A program made the translations under genes and the position numbers. From a bacterium (GTDB lineage Bacteria > Auribacterota > UBA3054 > JAAYZF01), in NCBI GenBank assembly GCA_012514975.1, contig JAAYZF010000408.1:1-33900 (forward strand): a stretch of DNA of 33,900 bases, given 5' to 3'. Position 1 is the first letter of the stretch; every line of letters starts with the position of its first letter. This document shows, in pieces, positions 1 to 7,567 of the stretch. The notes under the pieces are model-generated. The model was not told where the DNA came from, made no database searches, and worked only from the letters and a program-made list of their open reading frames with translations.

Positions 1-294
1 GGCGGCCCTGCCGAACGTGGGCGACCCGCGCCGGATGTCAACGGCGACGTCGTACACTTCGCCGCGCGTGACGCGGACGAGCTTGCCCTGCGCATGCGGC
101 GCGAGCTGGTAGTGCAGGCCGCGCACGGTGTTCTTCACTGACGAGCTGTTGTTGTCCTGGACGAACTCGGCGGCGATGCCGTGCGCGGCGAACACGTCCT
201 TGCGGTAGCTCTCGAAGAAGAACCCCCGGTTGTCGCCAAAAACGCGGGGCTCGATGATGATGACATCAGGAATGTCGAGCGGTGTGAATTTCAC
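1..294 (-). CDS. rfbC: dTDP-4-dehydrorhamnose 3,5-epimerase, N-terminal part (cut by window edge)
   Basis: This family epimerises dTDP-4-keto-6-deoxyglucose at C3 and C5, the third step of dTDP-L-rhamnose synthesis for cell-surface polysaccharide. The 98 visible codons, about half of the usual length, read [20 protein letters not shown] and continue with [13 protein letters not shown] (21-33), then QDNNSSS (45-51) and RGLHYQ (57-62). These are the hallmark RmlC motifs; H60 corresponds to the catalytic base of the family. The start is taken as GTG at 294 because the family N-terminus begins there and no upstream in-frame ATG exists; the ribosome site is weak. The gene runs off the left edge, so the rest of the cupin barrel and any rfbA/B/D neighbours cannot be seen. 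It points the same way as the exporter operon on its right, but a terminator-like repeat and about 400 nt separate them. Confidence 0.93.
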   Translation of the reverse strand, partial: MKFTPLDIPDVIIIEPRVFGDNRGFFFESYRKDVFAAHGIAAEFVQDNNSSSVKNTVRGLHYQLAPHAQGKLVRVTRGEVYDVAVDIRRGSPTFGRAA

Positions 295-381
295 TGTGGT
301 CTCGTCGGGATGAGCACAAGAAATGCGCAGGCAGGCCGTCTCACCCGCGCCGCATCGATTGTCGCATGACGGCACGGTGAT

Positions 382-409
382 TGTACAGAAAAGCGGCGCG
401 GAGGTCAAA
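382..409 (-). promoter_or_regulatory. Possible rfbC promoter
   Basis: On the minus strand TTTGAC (409-404) is followed after 16 nt by TACAAT (387-382). This predicts a start near 375 and a leader of about 80 nt before the rfbC GTG. The -10 box is good, but the spacing is one short of optimal and the -35 is approximate. Confidence 0.4.
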
Positions 410-417
410 CGCCGTGC

Positions 418-436
418 CACGGGCATCCTGTCCGTG
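418..436. repeat. Short hairpin CACGGGCA-TCC-TGTCCGTG
   Basis: Eight paired bases (one G.T pair) enclose a 3-nt loop in the gap upstream of rfbC. On the rfbC strand it lies upstream of the putative -10, near the -35, so it could be an operator-like palindrome or simply an intergenic hairpin. Confidence 0.4.
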
Positions 437-635
437 AACCGGTCCATGCCGGGGCTCACACGCAGCACGCCAATGTGGACGCCGATCCTCGCCGTCTGGA
501 ATCGGCGGCCGTGAACGAACGCGGATGTTGCTTCGCTCAATCCGCGTCTGCAACCGTGTGCGGCGCGGGACGCACGGGGTTGATTATGAAGCGGCCGCGC
601 CCGGCATCGCGAGATTCGCATGTTCATGTGGCACG

Positions 636-689
636 AAAGCGCCGGTATGACCGGCGCACTCCAAAGCGCCGGCGTGGCCGGCGCACTCC
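636..689 (-). terminator. Two tandem 27-nt hairpin units ending the exporter operon
   Basis: Unit 1 (636-662) and unit 2 (663-689) share AAAGCGCCGG-N5-CCGGCGCACTCC; only the 5-nt loop differs (TATGA, CGTGG). Each forms a 7-bp stem GCGCCGG/CCGGCGC. Read on the minus strand, directly after the hlyD-like stop codon at 695-697, each stem is followed by TTT. This fits a doubled intrinsic terminator, although the T-runs are short. The exact duplication with a variable loop also resembles a dispersed intergenic repeat. Confidence 0.6.
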
Positions 690-694
690 ATGGG

Positions 695-1909
695 CTACAT
701 CGTCGCCGAGGAGAACAGGTAGCGGAACTCGTGGAAGATGCGCTGGATCAGCCTGACGTCGCGCGTGATGACGAGCGCCGTCCCGTTCATGTCCTGCCTG
801 AATTCGAGCGCCTTGTCAAACGTCGTGTGAAGCCCCCCGGGCAGCTCGACCTGGACGAGATACTGGTCGTTGCGCGGCGTGAGCGACATGGCGGCGACGG
901 TGCCTCGCAGCGAGCCGTACTCACGGTACGGATAGCTGTCGCACCGGATGTAGACCGTCTGCCCGCGCTGCACCTTGCCCGAGCCGGCGACCGGAAGGAG
1001 CATCTTGCCCACGATGCTCGTCGACCGCGGCACGATGGTCATCACCTCATCGCCCGTGCGGACGAACTGGTTGTTGTTCCAGAACTGGAAGAAGGAGACT
1101 TCGCCGTCGATCGGCGCCTCGAGGAGGTACTTGTGTTCCCACTCGGCGAGCTGGCTTTCAAGGCGCTTGTACATGAGCTGGATGGAGAGGACGAGCTTGT
1201 TGCGCACGTAGCCGATCTCGGCGTTGACGTAATCGAGCGTGGCTTTCTTCTCATGGAACGCGCGTTCCGCCTCGGCGAGCTCGACCTCGGCCATCAGGCC
1301 CTTGTCGAACAGGGTCCTGCTGCTCTTGTATTTCATCTCGGCGACCTCGACCTCCTTCTCCGTCACGACTTTCTGGCGGACGAGATCGCTGACGAAATCG
1401 CCGTACCGCGGCGCCTGCACGCCGCCGGCCGCATGGCTGAGGATGAGCTGGTACGACGTGAGGTCCTCGAGGAACCCGGCATAGGACGCCTGCAGCTCGC
1501 CGAGCGAGGCGGCGCGGTCGAACACCATGTTGGATACGCAGGCCGGGTCGGCAAAGAACGGTTTGAAGCCGAGCAGCGCGCGCTTGAGCGCGAAGACGTC
1601 CTCAAGCCGCGCGGGATTGCCGATCGAGGCGAGCACCGTCCCCGCCGTCACCGCCGCCTTGTCCTGCACGTGCAGCAGCAGCGGGCCGCTCGACCGCGCG
1701 ATGGCGCTCACCGGCGGCGTGGTCGAGACGATCGTGACGCGCGCGGAGATGACGTCCGGATAGCGTATCATCCACGACACGAAGAGCAGGACGGCGAGCG
1801 TGAGGAACACCGCGGTGATGCCCCAGCGGACGAGCCAGCCGGGGATGTGGTTCATGATCTCCTGCACGTCGTCGCTTACGAGCGGCATGTCGCTGTGATC
1901 ATCGCTCAT
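695..1909 (-). CDS. HlyD-family membrane fusion protein of a type 1 peptide exporter
   Basis: In this family the adaptor is anchored in the inner membrane and links an ABC exporter to a TolC-like outer-membrane channel. The 404-residue protein has a short cytoplasmic N-terminus, one membrane segment at about 27-48 ([18 protein letters not shown]), a lipoyl/barrel half-motif at about 75-95, a long charged helical hairpin at about 165-265 ([34 protein letters not shown]), then the returning lipoyl and barrel strands ([27 protein letters not shown]). Its ATG overlaps the exporter stop codon by 4 nt (ATGA at 1909-1906), so the two are translationally coupled. The pair resembles CvaA/CvaB-type GG-peptide exporters. 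No TolC homologue lies in the window, so an outer-membrane partner must be encoded elsewhere. Confidence 0.92.
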   Translation of the reverse strand: MSDDHSDMPLVSDDVQEIMNHIPGWLVRWGITAVFLTLAVLLFVSWMIRYPDVISARVTIVSTTPPVSAIARSSGPLLLHVQDKAAVTAGTVLASIGNPARLEDVFALKRALLGFKPFFADPACVSNMVFDRAASLGELQASYAGFLEDLTSYQLILSHAAGGVQAPRYGDFVSDLVRQKVVTEKEVEVAEMKYKSSRTLFDKGLMAEVELAEAERAFHEKKATLDYVNAEIGYVRNKLVLSIQLMYKRLESQLAEWEHKYLLEAPIDGEVSFFQFWNNNQFVRTGDEVMTIVPRSTSIVGKMLLPVAGSGKVQRGQTVYIRCDSYPYREYGSLRGTVAAMSLTPRNDQYLVQVELPGGLHTTFDKALEFRQDMNGTALVITRDVRLIQRIFHEFRYLFSSATM

Positions 1910-4089
1910 GCGCCGAGCTCCAGTTGGTTCCTGACAAGCGTGTAATAGACGCCGCGCGCCGCCACAAGCTCCTCGTGCGTGCCCTGCTCGGCAACCGTGC
2001 CCGCGTCAAGCACGAGCAGATGGTCGGCATGCTGCACCGTGCTGAGCCGGTGCGCGATGATCATGACCGTCCTGCCGCAGAAGAGCGCGTTGAGGTTCTC
2101 CATGATGACGCGCTCGTTGCACGCGTCGAGCGCGCTGGTCGCCTCGTCGAAGAAGAAATACTCGGGGTCGCGATAGACTGCGCGGGCGATGAGGATGCGC
2201 TGCTTCTGCCCCTGGCTGAGGCCCTGGCCTTCGGGGCCGATCTTCGTGTTCAGCCCGAGGGGAAGCGTGTCGATGAACTCCTGCAGGTTGGCGATCCTGA
2301 CCGCGCGGACGAGCTCGTCGACGCGGACCTGCTCGTCGCCGAGCGCGATGTTCCGGGCGATCGTGTCGGTGAACAGGTAGCCATCCTGCATGACGACGCC
2401 GCATCTGCCGCGCCAGAAATGCGCCGGCAGATGGCGCAGCCGCGCGCCGCCGACACGGATGTCGCCGCGCGTCGGCTCGTAGAACTTCAGCAGCAGTTTG
2501 AGCAGCGTGGTCTTCCCGCTGCCGCTCGCGCCGACGATGGCGGTGATCTTCCCGTGGGGAATGACGGCGGAGATGTCGTGCAGCACCTCTTCCGGCTGTG
2601 GCCCGGGATAGGCGAACGAGACGCCGGCGAGCGTCAGCGTGCGGTCCTCGGGCAGCGTCGTCGCGGCAGTGAACGCGCCGGCGGCCTCCTCGTTCCGCTC
2701 GGCGTGCACTTCGCTCAGACGCTCCGAGCTTATCCGCGCGTCCTGCGCCGCGTGGATGAAGCGGATGAACTGGTCGATCGGGCCGCTGAGCTGGCCGATG
2801 ATGTACTGGACGGCGAGCATCATGCCGAGCGTCATCCGGCCGTCGATGACTTCCTTCGCGGCGATGAAGGTGATGATGATGTCCTTGGCCTTGAGAAGGA
2901 AGAGCATGCCGGCCTGCTGGTACTGCGAGAGGGACAGGCCTTTCATGTTGAGCTTGAAGAGGGCGGCCTGGAGGTGTTCCCATTCCCAGCGTTTCTGCCG
3001 CTCGCTGTTGGTAAGCTTCAGCTCGGGCATGCCGTTGATGAGCTGGATGAGCTTTCCCTGCGTCTCTGCCCGGCGCGCGAACCGCTTGTAATCGAGCGCG
3101 CTGCGGCGGCCGAGGAACAGGGCGAGCCAGCACGCCGCCAGGAGCGTGCCGCCGCAGAACACGCCGAGGATCACCGGGCTGTACACGGCGAGCACGATGC
3201 TGAAGATGACGAAATTGACGAACGTGAACAGGATGCCAAGCGTCGATGACGAGAGGAAGTGCTCGATGCGCTGGTGGTCGCCCACGCGCTGCAGCAGGTC
3301 GCCGACGGTGCGCGTGTCGAAGAACGACAGCGGCAGCGCCATCAGCTTGGTGAGGAAATCCGAGACGATCGAGATGTTGACGCGCGCGCCCACGTGCAGC
3401 AGTATCCAGCTCTGGATGAACTCGACGGACGTCTGGCTGACGAAGAGCATGATCTGCGCGAGCAGGACGGTGTAGACGAACCCGATGTCCTGGTTCGCGA
3501 TGCCCACGTCGACAATCGCCTGCGTCAGGAAGGGGAAGATGAGCGTCAACAGCGAGCCGAAGACGACGCCGAGCACGAGCTGCGCGAGATGCCGCTTGTA
3601 CCGCCAGAGATAGGAGAGCATGAACGCCATGCCGCTGCGCCGCTTCGGCGCCTCGAGCTCGTCGTGGTGGAACGCCGGGGTGGGCTCGAGCAGGAGGACC
3701 ACGCCCTCCTGGTTGCCCGCGCTGGCCCAGCCGGCAAGAAATTCGTCCCGCGAGTAGGAAAGCATCCCGTGCGCCGGGTCGGCCACGCGGACGCGGTTGC
3801 GCCCGACGGCGACGATGACGACGAAGTGGTTCTGCTGCCAGTGGGCGATGCAGGGCAGCGGCGCCTCGGTGCGCAGGATGGCGAAGGACACGCGGGCCGC
3901 GAGGGTGCGGAACCCGATGCTTTCGGCCGCGGTGCTGATGCCGAGAAGGGAGACGCCGGCGCGGGTGATGGCGCAGCGGTCGCGCAGGAGTTCGAGGGGG
4001 ATGCTCCTGCCGTAATGCCGCGCGACCATGCGGAGGCAGGTCGGGCCACAGTCTGTCGCATCAAGCTGGCGGTACACCGGGAAGTGCAT
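1906..4089 (-). CDS. Peptidase-containing ABC transporter (C39 peptidase, membrane and ATPase domains fused)
   Basis: These exporters cut double-glycine leaders on the cytosolic side and export the released core. The 727 residues contain, in order: a C39 peptidase domain (about 1-135) with Q8, catalytic C14 in DATDCGPTC, H88 in QQNHFVVI and D104 in VADPAHG; a six-helix membrane domain (about 155-450); and an ABC ATPase with Walker A GASGSGKT (520-527), signature LSQGQ (624-628), Walker B YFFFDE (644-649) and H-loop H680. The triad is intact, so this is a processing exporter and not a degenerate C39-like one. It starts 15 nt after the response regulator stop, without a clear ribosome site, and overlaps the hlyD-like gene. 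The natural substrates are the two GG-leader peptides encoded divergently at 7326-7735. That pairing is inferred from context. Confidence 0.95.
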   Translation of the reverse strand: MHFPVYRQLDATDCGPTCLRMVARHYGRSIPLELLRDRCAITRAGVSLLGISTAAESIGFRTLAARVSFAILRTEAPLPCIAHWQQNHFVVIVAVGRNRVRVADPAHGMLSYSRDEFLAGWASAGNQEGVVLLLEPTPAFHHDELEAPKRRSGMAFMLSYLWRYKRHLAQLVLGVVFGSLLTLIFPFLTQAIVDVGIANQDIGFVYTVLLAQIMLFVSQTSVEFIQSWILLHVGARVNISIVSDFLTKLMALPLSFFDTRTVGDLLQRVGDHQRIEHFLSSSTLGILFTFVNFVIFSIVLAVYSPVILGVFCGGTLLAACWLALFLGRRSALDYKRFARRAETQGKLIQLINGMPELKLTNSERQKRWEWEHLQAALFKLNMKGLSLSQYQQAGMLFLLKAKDIIITFIAAKEVIDGRMTLGMMLAVQYIIGQLSGPIDQFIRFIHAAQDARISSERLSEVHAERNEEAAGAFTAATTLPEDRTLTLAGVSFAYPGPQPEEVLHDISAVIPHGKITAIVGASGSGKTTLLKLLLKFYEPTRGDIRVGGARLRHLPAHFWRGRCGVVMQDGYLFTDTIARNIALGDEQVRVDELVRAVRIANLQEFIDTLPLGLNTKIGPEGQGLSQGQKQRILIARAVYRDPEYFFFDEATSALDACNERVIMENLNALFCGRTVMIIAHRLSTVQHADHLLVLDAGTVAEQGTHEELVAARGVYYTLVRNQLELGA

Positions 4090-4104
4090 GGCGGTGGCGT
4101 ACGG

Positions 4105-4755
4105 TTAGCGGTGTGGTGACGCGATCCCCTCGCGGACGGCGAAGCGGATGAGATCGGCGGTGGTGGCGAGCCCCAGTTTTTCCTGCACGTTGGAGCGGTG
4201 GGTATGGACGGTCGAGACGCCGACGTGGAGCATCTCGGCGATTTCCTGCGTGGTCTTCCCCTCGGCGATGAGCTGGACGATCTGCCGCTCGCGGTCGGTG
4301 ATCCGGGCGAGCGGGCCGTCCTCGCCGGGATCGAGGCGCGTGAGGTAATCCTGCACGACGAGAGGCGTAAGCGACGCGCTGACGAACCGCTCGCCGCGCA
4401 CGACGGCGCGGACGGCGGTGAGGAGCTCCTCGAGCGCGCACTGCTTGAGCAGGTAGCCCATTGCGCCGGCCTTGAACATGCGCTGGATGTAGCCGAGGTT
4501 GGCGAAGCCGGAGAGGGCGACGACGCGCCCGCGCGTCCGCTGGACGATGAGCTTGGTGGCCTCGATGCCGTTCAACTGGGGCATCTCGACGTCCATGATC
4601 ACCAGGTCGGGCTTGAGCTGCTCGGCAAGGCGCACGGCCGTGTCGCCATCCCCGGCCTCGCCGGCGATCTCGATGTCGCACTCCTTGCCGAGCACGGCGC
4701 GCAGCCCTTCGCGCACCACGGCATGATCGTCCGCGACGAGAATCCGAATTGGCAT
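4105..4755 (-). CDS. NarL/FixJ-type response regulator
   Basis: This is a two-component transcription regulator of 216 residues. The receiver domain (1-120) shows the acidic pair D9/D10, phosphoacceptor D55 in LVIMDVEMP, S82 and K104. A LuxR-type helix-turn-helix follows at about 150-210 (ITDRERQIVQLIAEGKTTQE, then STVHTHRSNV). The ATG at 4755 is chosen over upstream in-frame codons because the receiver fold starts exactly there and GGGGAGGACC lies just before it. It begins 1 nt after the kinase stop codon, so kinase and regulator are coupled and almost certainly partners. The regulator is co-transcribed with the peptide exporter, which makes the divergent peptide promoter and its own operon promoter the obvious candidate targets. 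Confidence 0.95.
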   Translation of the reverse strand: MPIRILVADDHAVVREGLRAVLGKECDIEIAGEAGDGDTAVRLAEQLKPDLVIMDVEMPQLNGIEATKLIVQRTRGRVVALSGFANLGYIQRMFKAGAMGYLLKQCALEELLTAVRAVVRGERFVSASLTPLVVQDYLTRLDPGEDGPLARITDRERQIVQLIAEGKTTQEIAEMLHVGVSTVHTHRSNVQEKLGLATTADLIRFAVREGIASPHR

Positions 4756-4756
4756 G

Positions 4757-7096
4757 TCAGGTCCTCCCCGTGTCGCGTGCAAACTCCACGTTAAACACCG
4801 CGCCGGCGCCGGGCGCGCTGTCGCACCAGACACGGCCGCCCATGCGTTCGACGAACGTCTTGACAATCGAGAGGCCGAGGCCGGTCGATGTCTCGCCTCC
4901 CGTCGGCTTCGCGCTCAACCGCGCGAATTTCCTGAACAGCTTCCGGCGGTCCTCCTCGGTAAGACCGGGGCCCTCGTCGCGCACGCTGCAGCGCACCACG
5001 CCGCTGCCCGCCGTGACGGTCATGTGCACGGTGCTGCCCTGCGGCGAGTATTTCACGGCGTTCGACAGGAGGTTGTCGAGCACCTGGCGCAGCGCGCCTG
5101 CATCGCCGCATACACGCGTGTCGAGCTCGTCGATGGCGGTGGTGACGGCGATGTTCTTCTGCGCCGCGGCGGCGGCATGCTGCGCGGCGGCTTCGCGCGC
5201 AATGGCGGCGAACTCCACCGGCTCAGACGCGAGCTTCAGCTCATCCGACTCGATCATCTCGCTGCTGAGCAGGCGCGAGGTGATGAGTTCCATGCGGCTG
5301 GCCGCCCTGAGCACCGTGCCCACCTGGCCGCCCACGTCGGGCAGCGCGGCGATGCGCTCGTCCTCTTCGAGCACGGAAGCGGTGAGCAGGAGCGCCGTGA
5401 GCGGGTTGCGCAGGTCATGGGCGACGATATGGAGCAGGTCCTTCTTCTCGCGGATGACTTCCTCGAGCCGCTGGTTGGCGCGCTGGAGCTGCGCATTGAG
5501 CGCGTCGAGCTCGACGGTGCGCACGCGGTACAGCTCCGCGTCGCGCTTGGCCGCCTCGGCTTCATGGACGGCCTGGAGCTTCTTGAAATGCGCGTCCGAC
5601 GTGTCGTTGAACACGCGTTCCTTGAGCGCGTGGAACTCCTGGTGGTGCGCGAGCGCGCCGCGATGGTCGCCCTTGCGCTCGAGCGCGCGGGAAAGACAGT
5701 GATGCGCCTTGTACGCGATTTCCTGTGACTCGATCGTCCCGGCCGTCTCGAGCGCGGCGCGCGCATGGGCGCAGGCGTCATCCAGATACCCCTGTTCGCG
5801 CCGCACGTCGCTCAGGCCGAGCAGCGCCTCGCCCTCCCGCCTGCGGTGGCCGAGCGAGGCGGCGAGCGCGCGGCTTTGCTCGAAGCATGTGGCCGCGGAA
5901 GGCAGATCGCCCATCGCATAGTGGACGTCGCCGATGTCGCACAGGGCGTTTGCCGCATCGCGTTCATCGCCCGCGCCGCGTGCGACGTCAAGGCTCTTGC
6001 CAAGCCATTCGAGCGCTTCGCCGTACGCCCCGCGGCGGTAGCACACGGCGCCGAGGTTGGTGTACGTGGGCGCGGCGCTCCGCTGGTCGCCAATGGCCTC
6101 CCAGATCGCCAGCGCCTTGTGCAGGCAGGCGAGCGCGGCATCGTAGTCCCCGGCCTTCATGTATAGAAAGCCGACGTTGTGATAGTTGTACGCCTCGCTG
6201 TACGTGTCGCCGGTGCGCTGCGCGATCTCGAGGCTCTTGATCGCGTACTCGAGCGCGCCGGGATAGTCGCCGCTCTCCTGGTAAAGCGCGCAGAGATTGC
6301 CGTACACGGCGGCCTCGACCGCCTGGTCGCCAAGGAGCTGGCCGATGGCAAGGCTCTCGTGATAGCGCGTGACCGCCCTGGCGTACTTGCCGAGCCGCTG
6401 GCAGACGAGGCCGAGCGAGTTGAGCGTCACGGCCTGGCTGCGCACATCCTTGAGCGCCCGCTTCAACCGCAGGCTGCGCAACAGGTACTTCCGCGCGTTG
6501 CGATGGTCCGACTGCTGCGCGTAGACATTGCCGATGTTGCCCGCGATGACCGCTTCGCCCCGCGTGTCCCCCGCCGCGCGCATCAGGTCCAGCGCCAGCA
6601 TGTACGCGTCAAGCGCCTCGGCATACTCGTGCAGCGTCGCATGCACGGTGCCGATGGCTTTCAGGATCGAGGCGAGGCGCTCCGTGTCGCCCGCGCGCGC
6701 AGCCGCCGTGCGCGCATAGTCGTAGAAGCTGAGCGCATTGCGGAAATCGCACAAGGCGCGGTAGGCGCCGCCGATCGCCTCATGCAGCTCCGCCTCCGTC
6801 CCGGCGCGCGCGTGGCCGTTCGAGCCCGCGAGCTCGTACGCGCGCAGCGTCTTGCAGCCCATCTCGACCGCCTGCTTGTGCCGGCCGAGAACGGCGAGCG
6901 CAAGCGTCATCGCGTGGCGCGCACGGCCCACCTGTGCGGCAATGCCATGCTGCTCGGCGGCGGCGCAGGCTTCCTCCGCCAGACGGAGCGCCTCCGCGGG
7001 ATTGGCCTCGCGCACCCTCTCGGCATGGTCGAGCATGTGCTCGACCGCCTGCTCGTCTGCGCCGGTGAACGCTTCTGTTCGGAGTGCTTCGGGCAT
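4757..7096 (-). CDS. Soluble TPR-repeat sensor histidine kinase
   Basis: The 779-residue kinase should autophosphorylate and pass phosphate to the adjacent regulator. Residues from about 15 to 480 form a long series of tetratricopeptide-like helical pairs of roughly 40-residue period; repeated elements such as YHNVGFLYMKAGDYDAALAC and YTNLGAVCYRRGAYGEALEW are clear. A coiled coil at about 490-550 leads into the HisKA domain with H560 in IVAHDLRNPLTA, an N-box at about 672-684 (VLDNLLSNAVKYSP), G1 DEGPGL (707-712), an F-box FRKFARL and G2 TGLGLS. No signal peptide or membrane segment is visible, so the sensor is cytoplasmic. The ATG at 7096 follows GGAGG at 7111-7107. It is the first gene of the operon. 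The ligand is unknown; an internal peptide is a reasonable inference because TPR folds bind peptides in RRNPP regulators. Confidence 0.93.
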   Translation of the reverse strand: MPEALRTEAFTGADEQAVEHMLDHAERVREANPAEALRLAEEACAAAEQHGIAAQVGRARHAMTLALAVLGRHKQAVEMGCKTLRAYELAGSNGHARAGTEAELHEAIGGAYRALCDFRNALSFYDYARTAAARAGDTERLASILKAIGTVHATLHEYAEALDAYMLALDLMRAAGDTRGEAVIAGNIGNVYAQQSDHRNARKYLLRSLRLKRALKDVRSQAVTLNSLGLVCQRLGKYARAVTRYHESLAIGQLLGDQAVEAAVYGNLCALYQESGDYPGALEYAIKSLEIAQRTGDTYSEAYNYHNVGFLYMKAGDYDAALACLHKALAIWEAIGDQRSAAPTYTNLGAVCYRRGAYGEALEWLGKSLDVARGAGDERDAANALCDIGDVHYAMGDLPSAATCFEQSRALAASLGHRRREGEALLGLSDVRREQGYLDDACAHARAALETAGTIESQEIAYKAHHCLSRALERKGDHRGALAHHQEFHALKERVFNDTSDAHFKKLQAVHEAEAAKRDAELYRVRTVELDALNAQLQRANQRLEEVIREKKDLLHIVAHDLRNPLTALLLTASVLEEDERIAALPDVGGQVGTVLRAASRMELITSRLLSSEMIESDELKLASEPVEFAAIAREAAAQHAAAAAQKNIAVTTAIDELDTRVCGDAGALRQVLDNLLSNAVKYSPQGSTVHMTVTAGSGVVRCSVRDEGPGLTEEDRRKLFRKFARLSAKPTGGETSTGLGLSIVKTFVERMGGRVWCDSAPGAGAVFNVEFARDTGRT

Positions 7097-7116
7097 CAGA
7101 TAGTATCCTCCACCTG

Positions 7117-7145
7117 ATTATAGCAGAGGGTGCCTTTGGGCGCAA
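7117..7145 (-). promoter_or_regulatory. Promoter of the kinase-regulator-exporter operon
   Basis: On the minus strand TTGCGC (7145-7140), 17 nt, then TATAAT (7122-7117) preceded by TGC (extended -10). The predicted start near 7110 puts the GGAGG ribosome site (7111-7107) at the very 5' end of a leader of about 14 nt. Confidence 0.7.
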
Positions 7146-7173
7146 GCAGGCATGCCGGCCAGGCATATTTGAG

Positions 7174-7205
7174 AAAAATCGTATTTTTTTCGGCCAAAAA
7201 TCGTA
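7174..7205. promoter_or_regulatory. Perfect direct repeat AAAAATCGTA x2, candidate shared operator
   Basis: AAAAATCGTA occurs at 7174-7183 and 7196-7205, a period of 22 bp (about two helical turns). The match extends to 13 of 14 bases when the following TTTT/GTTT is included. The pair sits in an AT-rich patch between the two divergent promoters: 24 nt upstream of the peptide -35 and 28 nt upstream of the kinase-operon -35. This geometry suits a dimeric activator, most simply the operon's own response regulator. That assignment is inference. Confidence 0.55.
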
Positions 7206-7229
7206 GTTTGTGCTATTGATATGCCGCTT

Positions 7230-7258
7230 TTGACGTGATATACTCGTTGTGGTACAAT
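7230..7258 (+). promoter_or_regulatory. Promoter of the GG-peptide genes
   Basis: TTGACG (7230-7235), a 17-nt spacer, then TACAAT (7253-7258). The predicted start near 7265 gives a leader of about 61 nt before the first peptide ATG. It is the best sigma70-like match in this gap on the plus strand. Confidence 0.75.
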
Positions 7259-7325
7259 AACCAGTTGCGGACGTTGCTTCCGTTTCGTCACTCGTTACAC
7301 CATAACCACTCATCAGAGGTACACC

Positions 7326-7496
7326 ATGAACAGCAGCAAAACCATTGCCGCAGTCGAAGACCGCACCAGCATCACCCGCCTCACCGCGGATGCACAGAAG
7401 AAACTCGTCGGCGGTATCGGCATCGCCCCCTCAGGCCCCTCCACGCGCGATACCAGCATCAACGGCGACACCCAGGGCTTCGTCATCTACGAATAA
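7326..7496 (+). CDS. Double-glycine-leader peptide precursor, copy 1
   Basis: This 56-residue precursor starts at ATG 7326 with AGAGG at 7315-7319. The leader MNSSKTIAAVEDRTSITRLT continues as ADAQKKLVGG (21-30). L-12, the GG at -2/-1 and a hydrophobic -4 match the GG-leader consensus. The predicted core is 26 residues: it begins IGIAPSGPSTRD and ends QGFVIYE. It has three acidic residues, one Arg, no Cys and no Lys, so no disulfide or lanthionine is possible and it does not look like a cationic bacteriocin. It lies divergent to a C39 exporter and kinase operon, the probable processing and control machinery. A longer frame in another phase covers it and could cause it to be missed. No homologue was recognised; mature activity is unknown. 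Confidence 0.88.
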   Translation: MNSSKTIAAVEDRTSITRLTADAQKKLVGGIGIAPSGPSTRDTSINGDTQGFVIYE

Positions 7497-7567
7497 CCGA
7501 AGCGCCTGAACGCAGCTCAAGACTGAAACAAACTGACGTGAAACACCATTACAGAAAGGAACGCACC

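Larger units (their letters stand above)
295..694. other. 400-nt intergenic region between rfbC and the hlyD-like gene
   Basis: No convincing gene is seen on either strand. The region holds the putative rfbC promoter, a small hairpin at 418-436 and the tandem hairpin units at 636-689. Short open frames here lack a ribosome site and recognisable protein character. The stretch from about 440 to 635 shows nothing I can name. Confidence 0.6.

Noticed and set aside
620-1945. Long plus-strand open frames opposite the exporter, kinase, macroglobulin, mutS2 and gltB genes (for example 620-1945)
   Set aside because: They are antisense shadows caused by high GC at third positions; they are rich in Arg, His and Asp and lack motifs, whereas the opposite strand encodes recognisable proteins.
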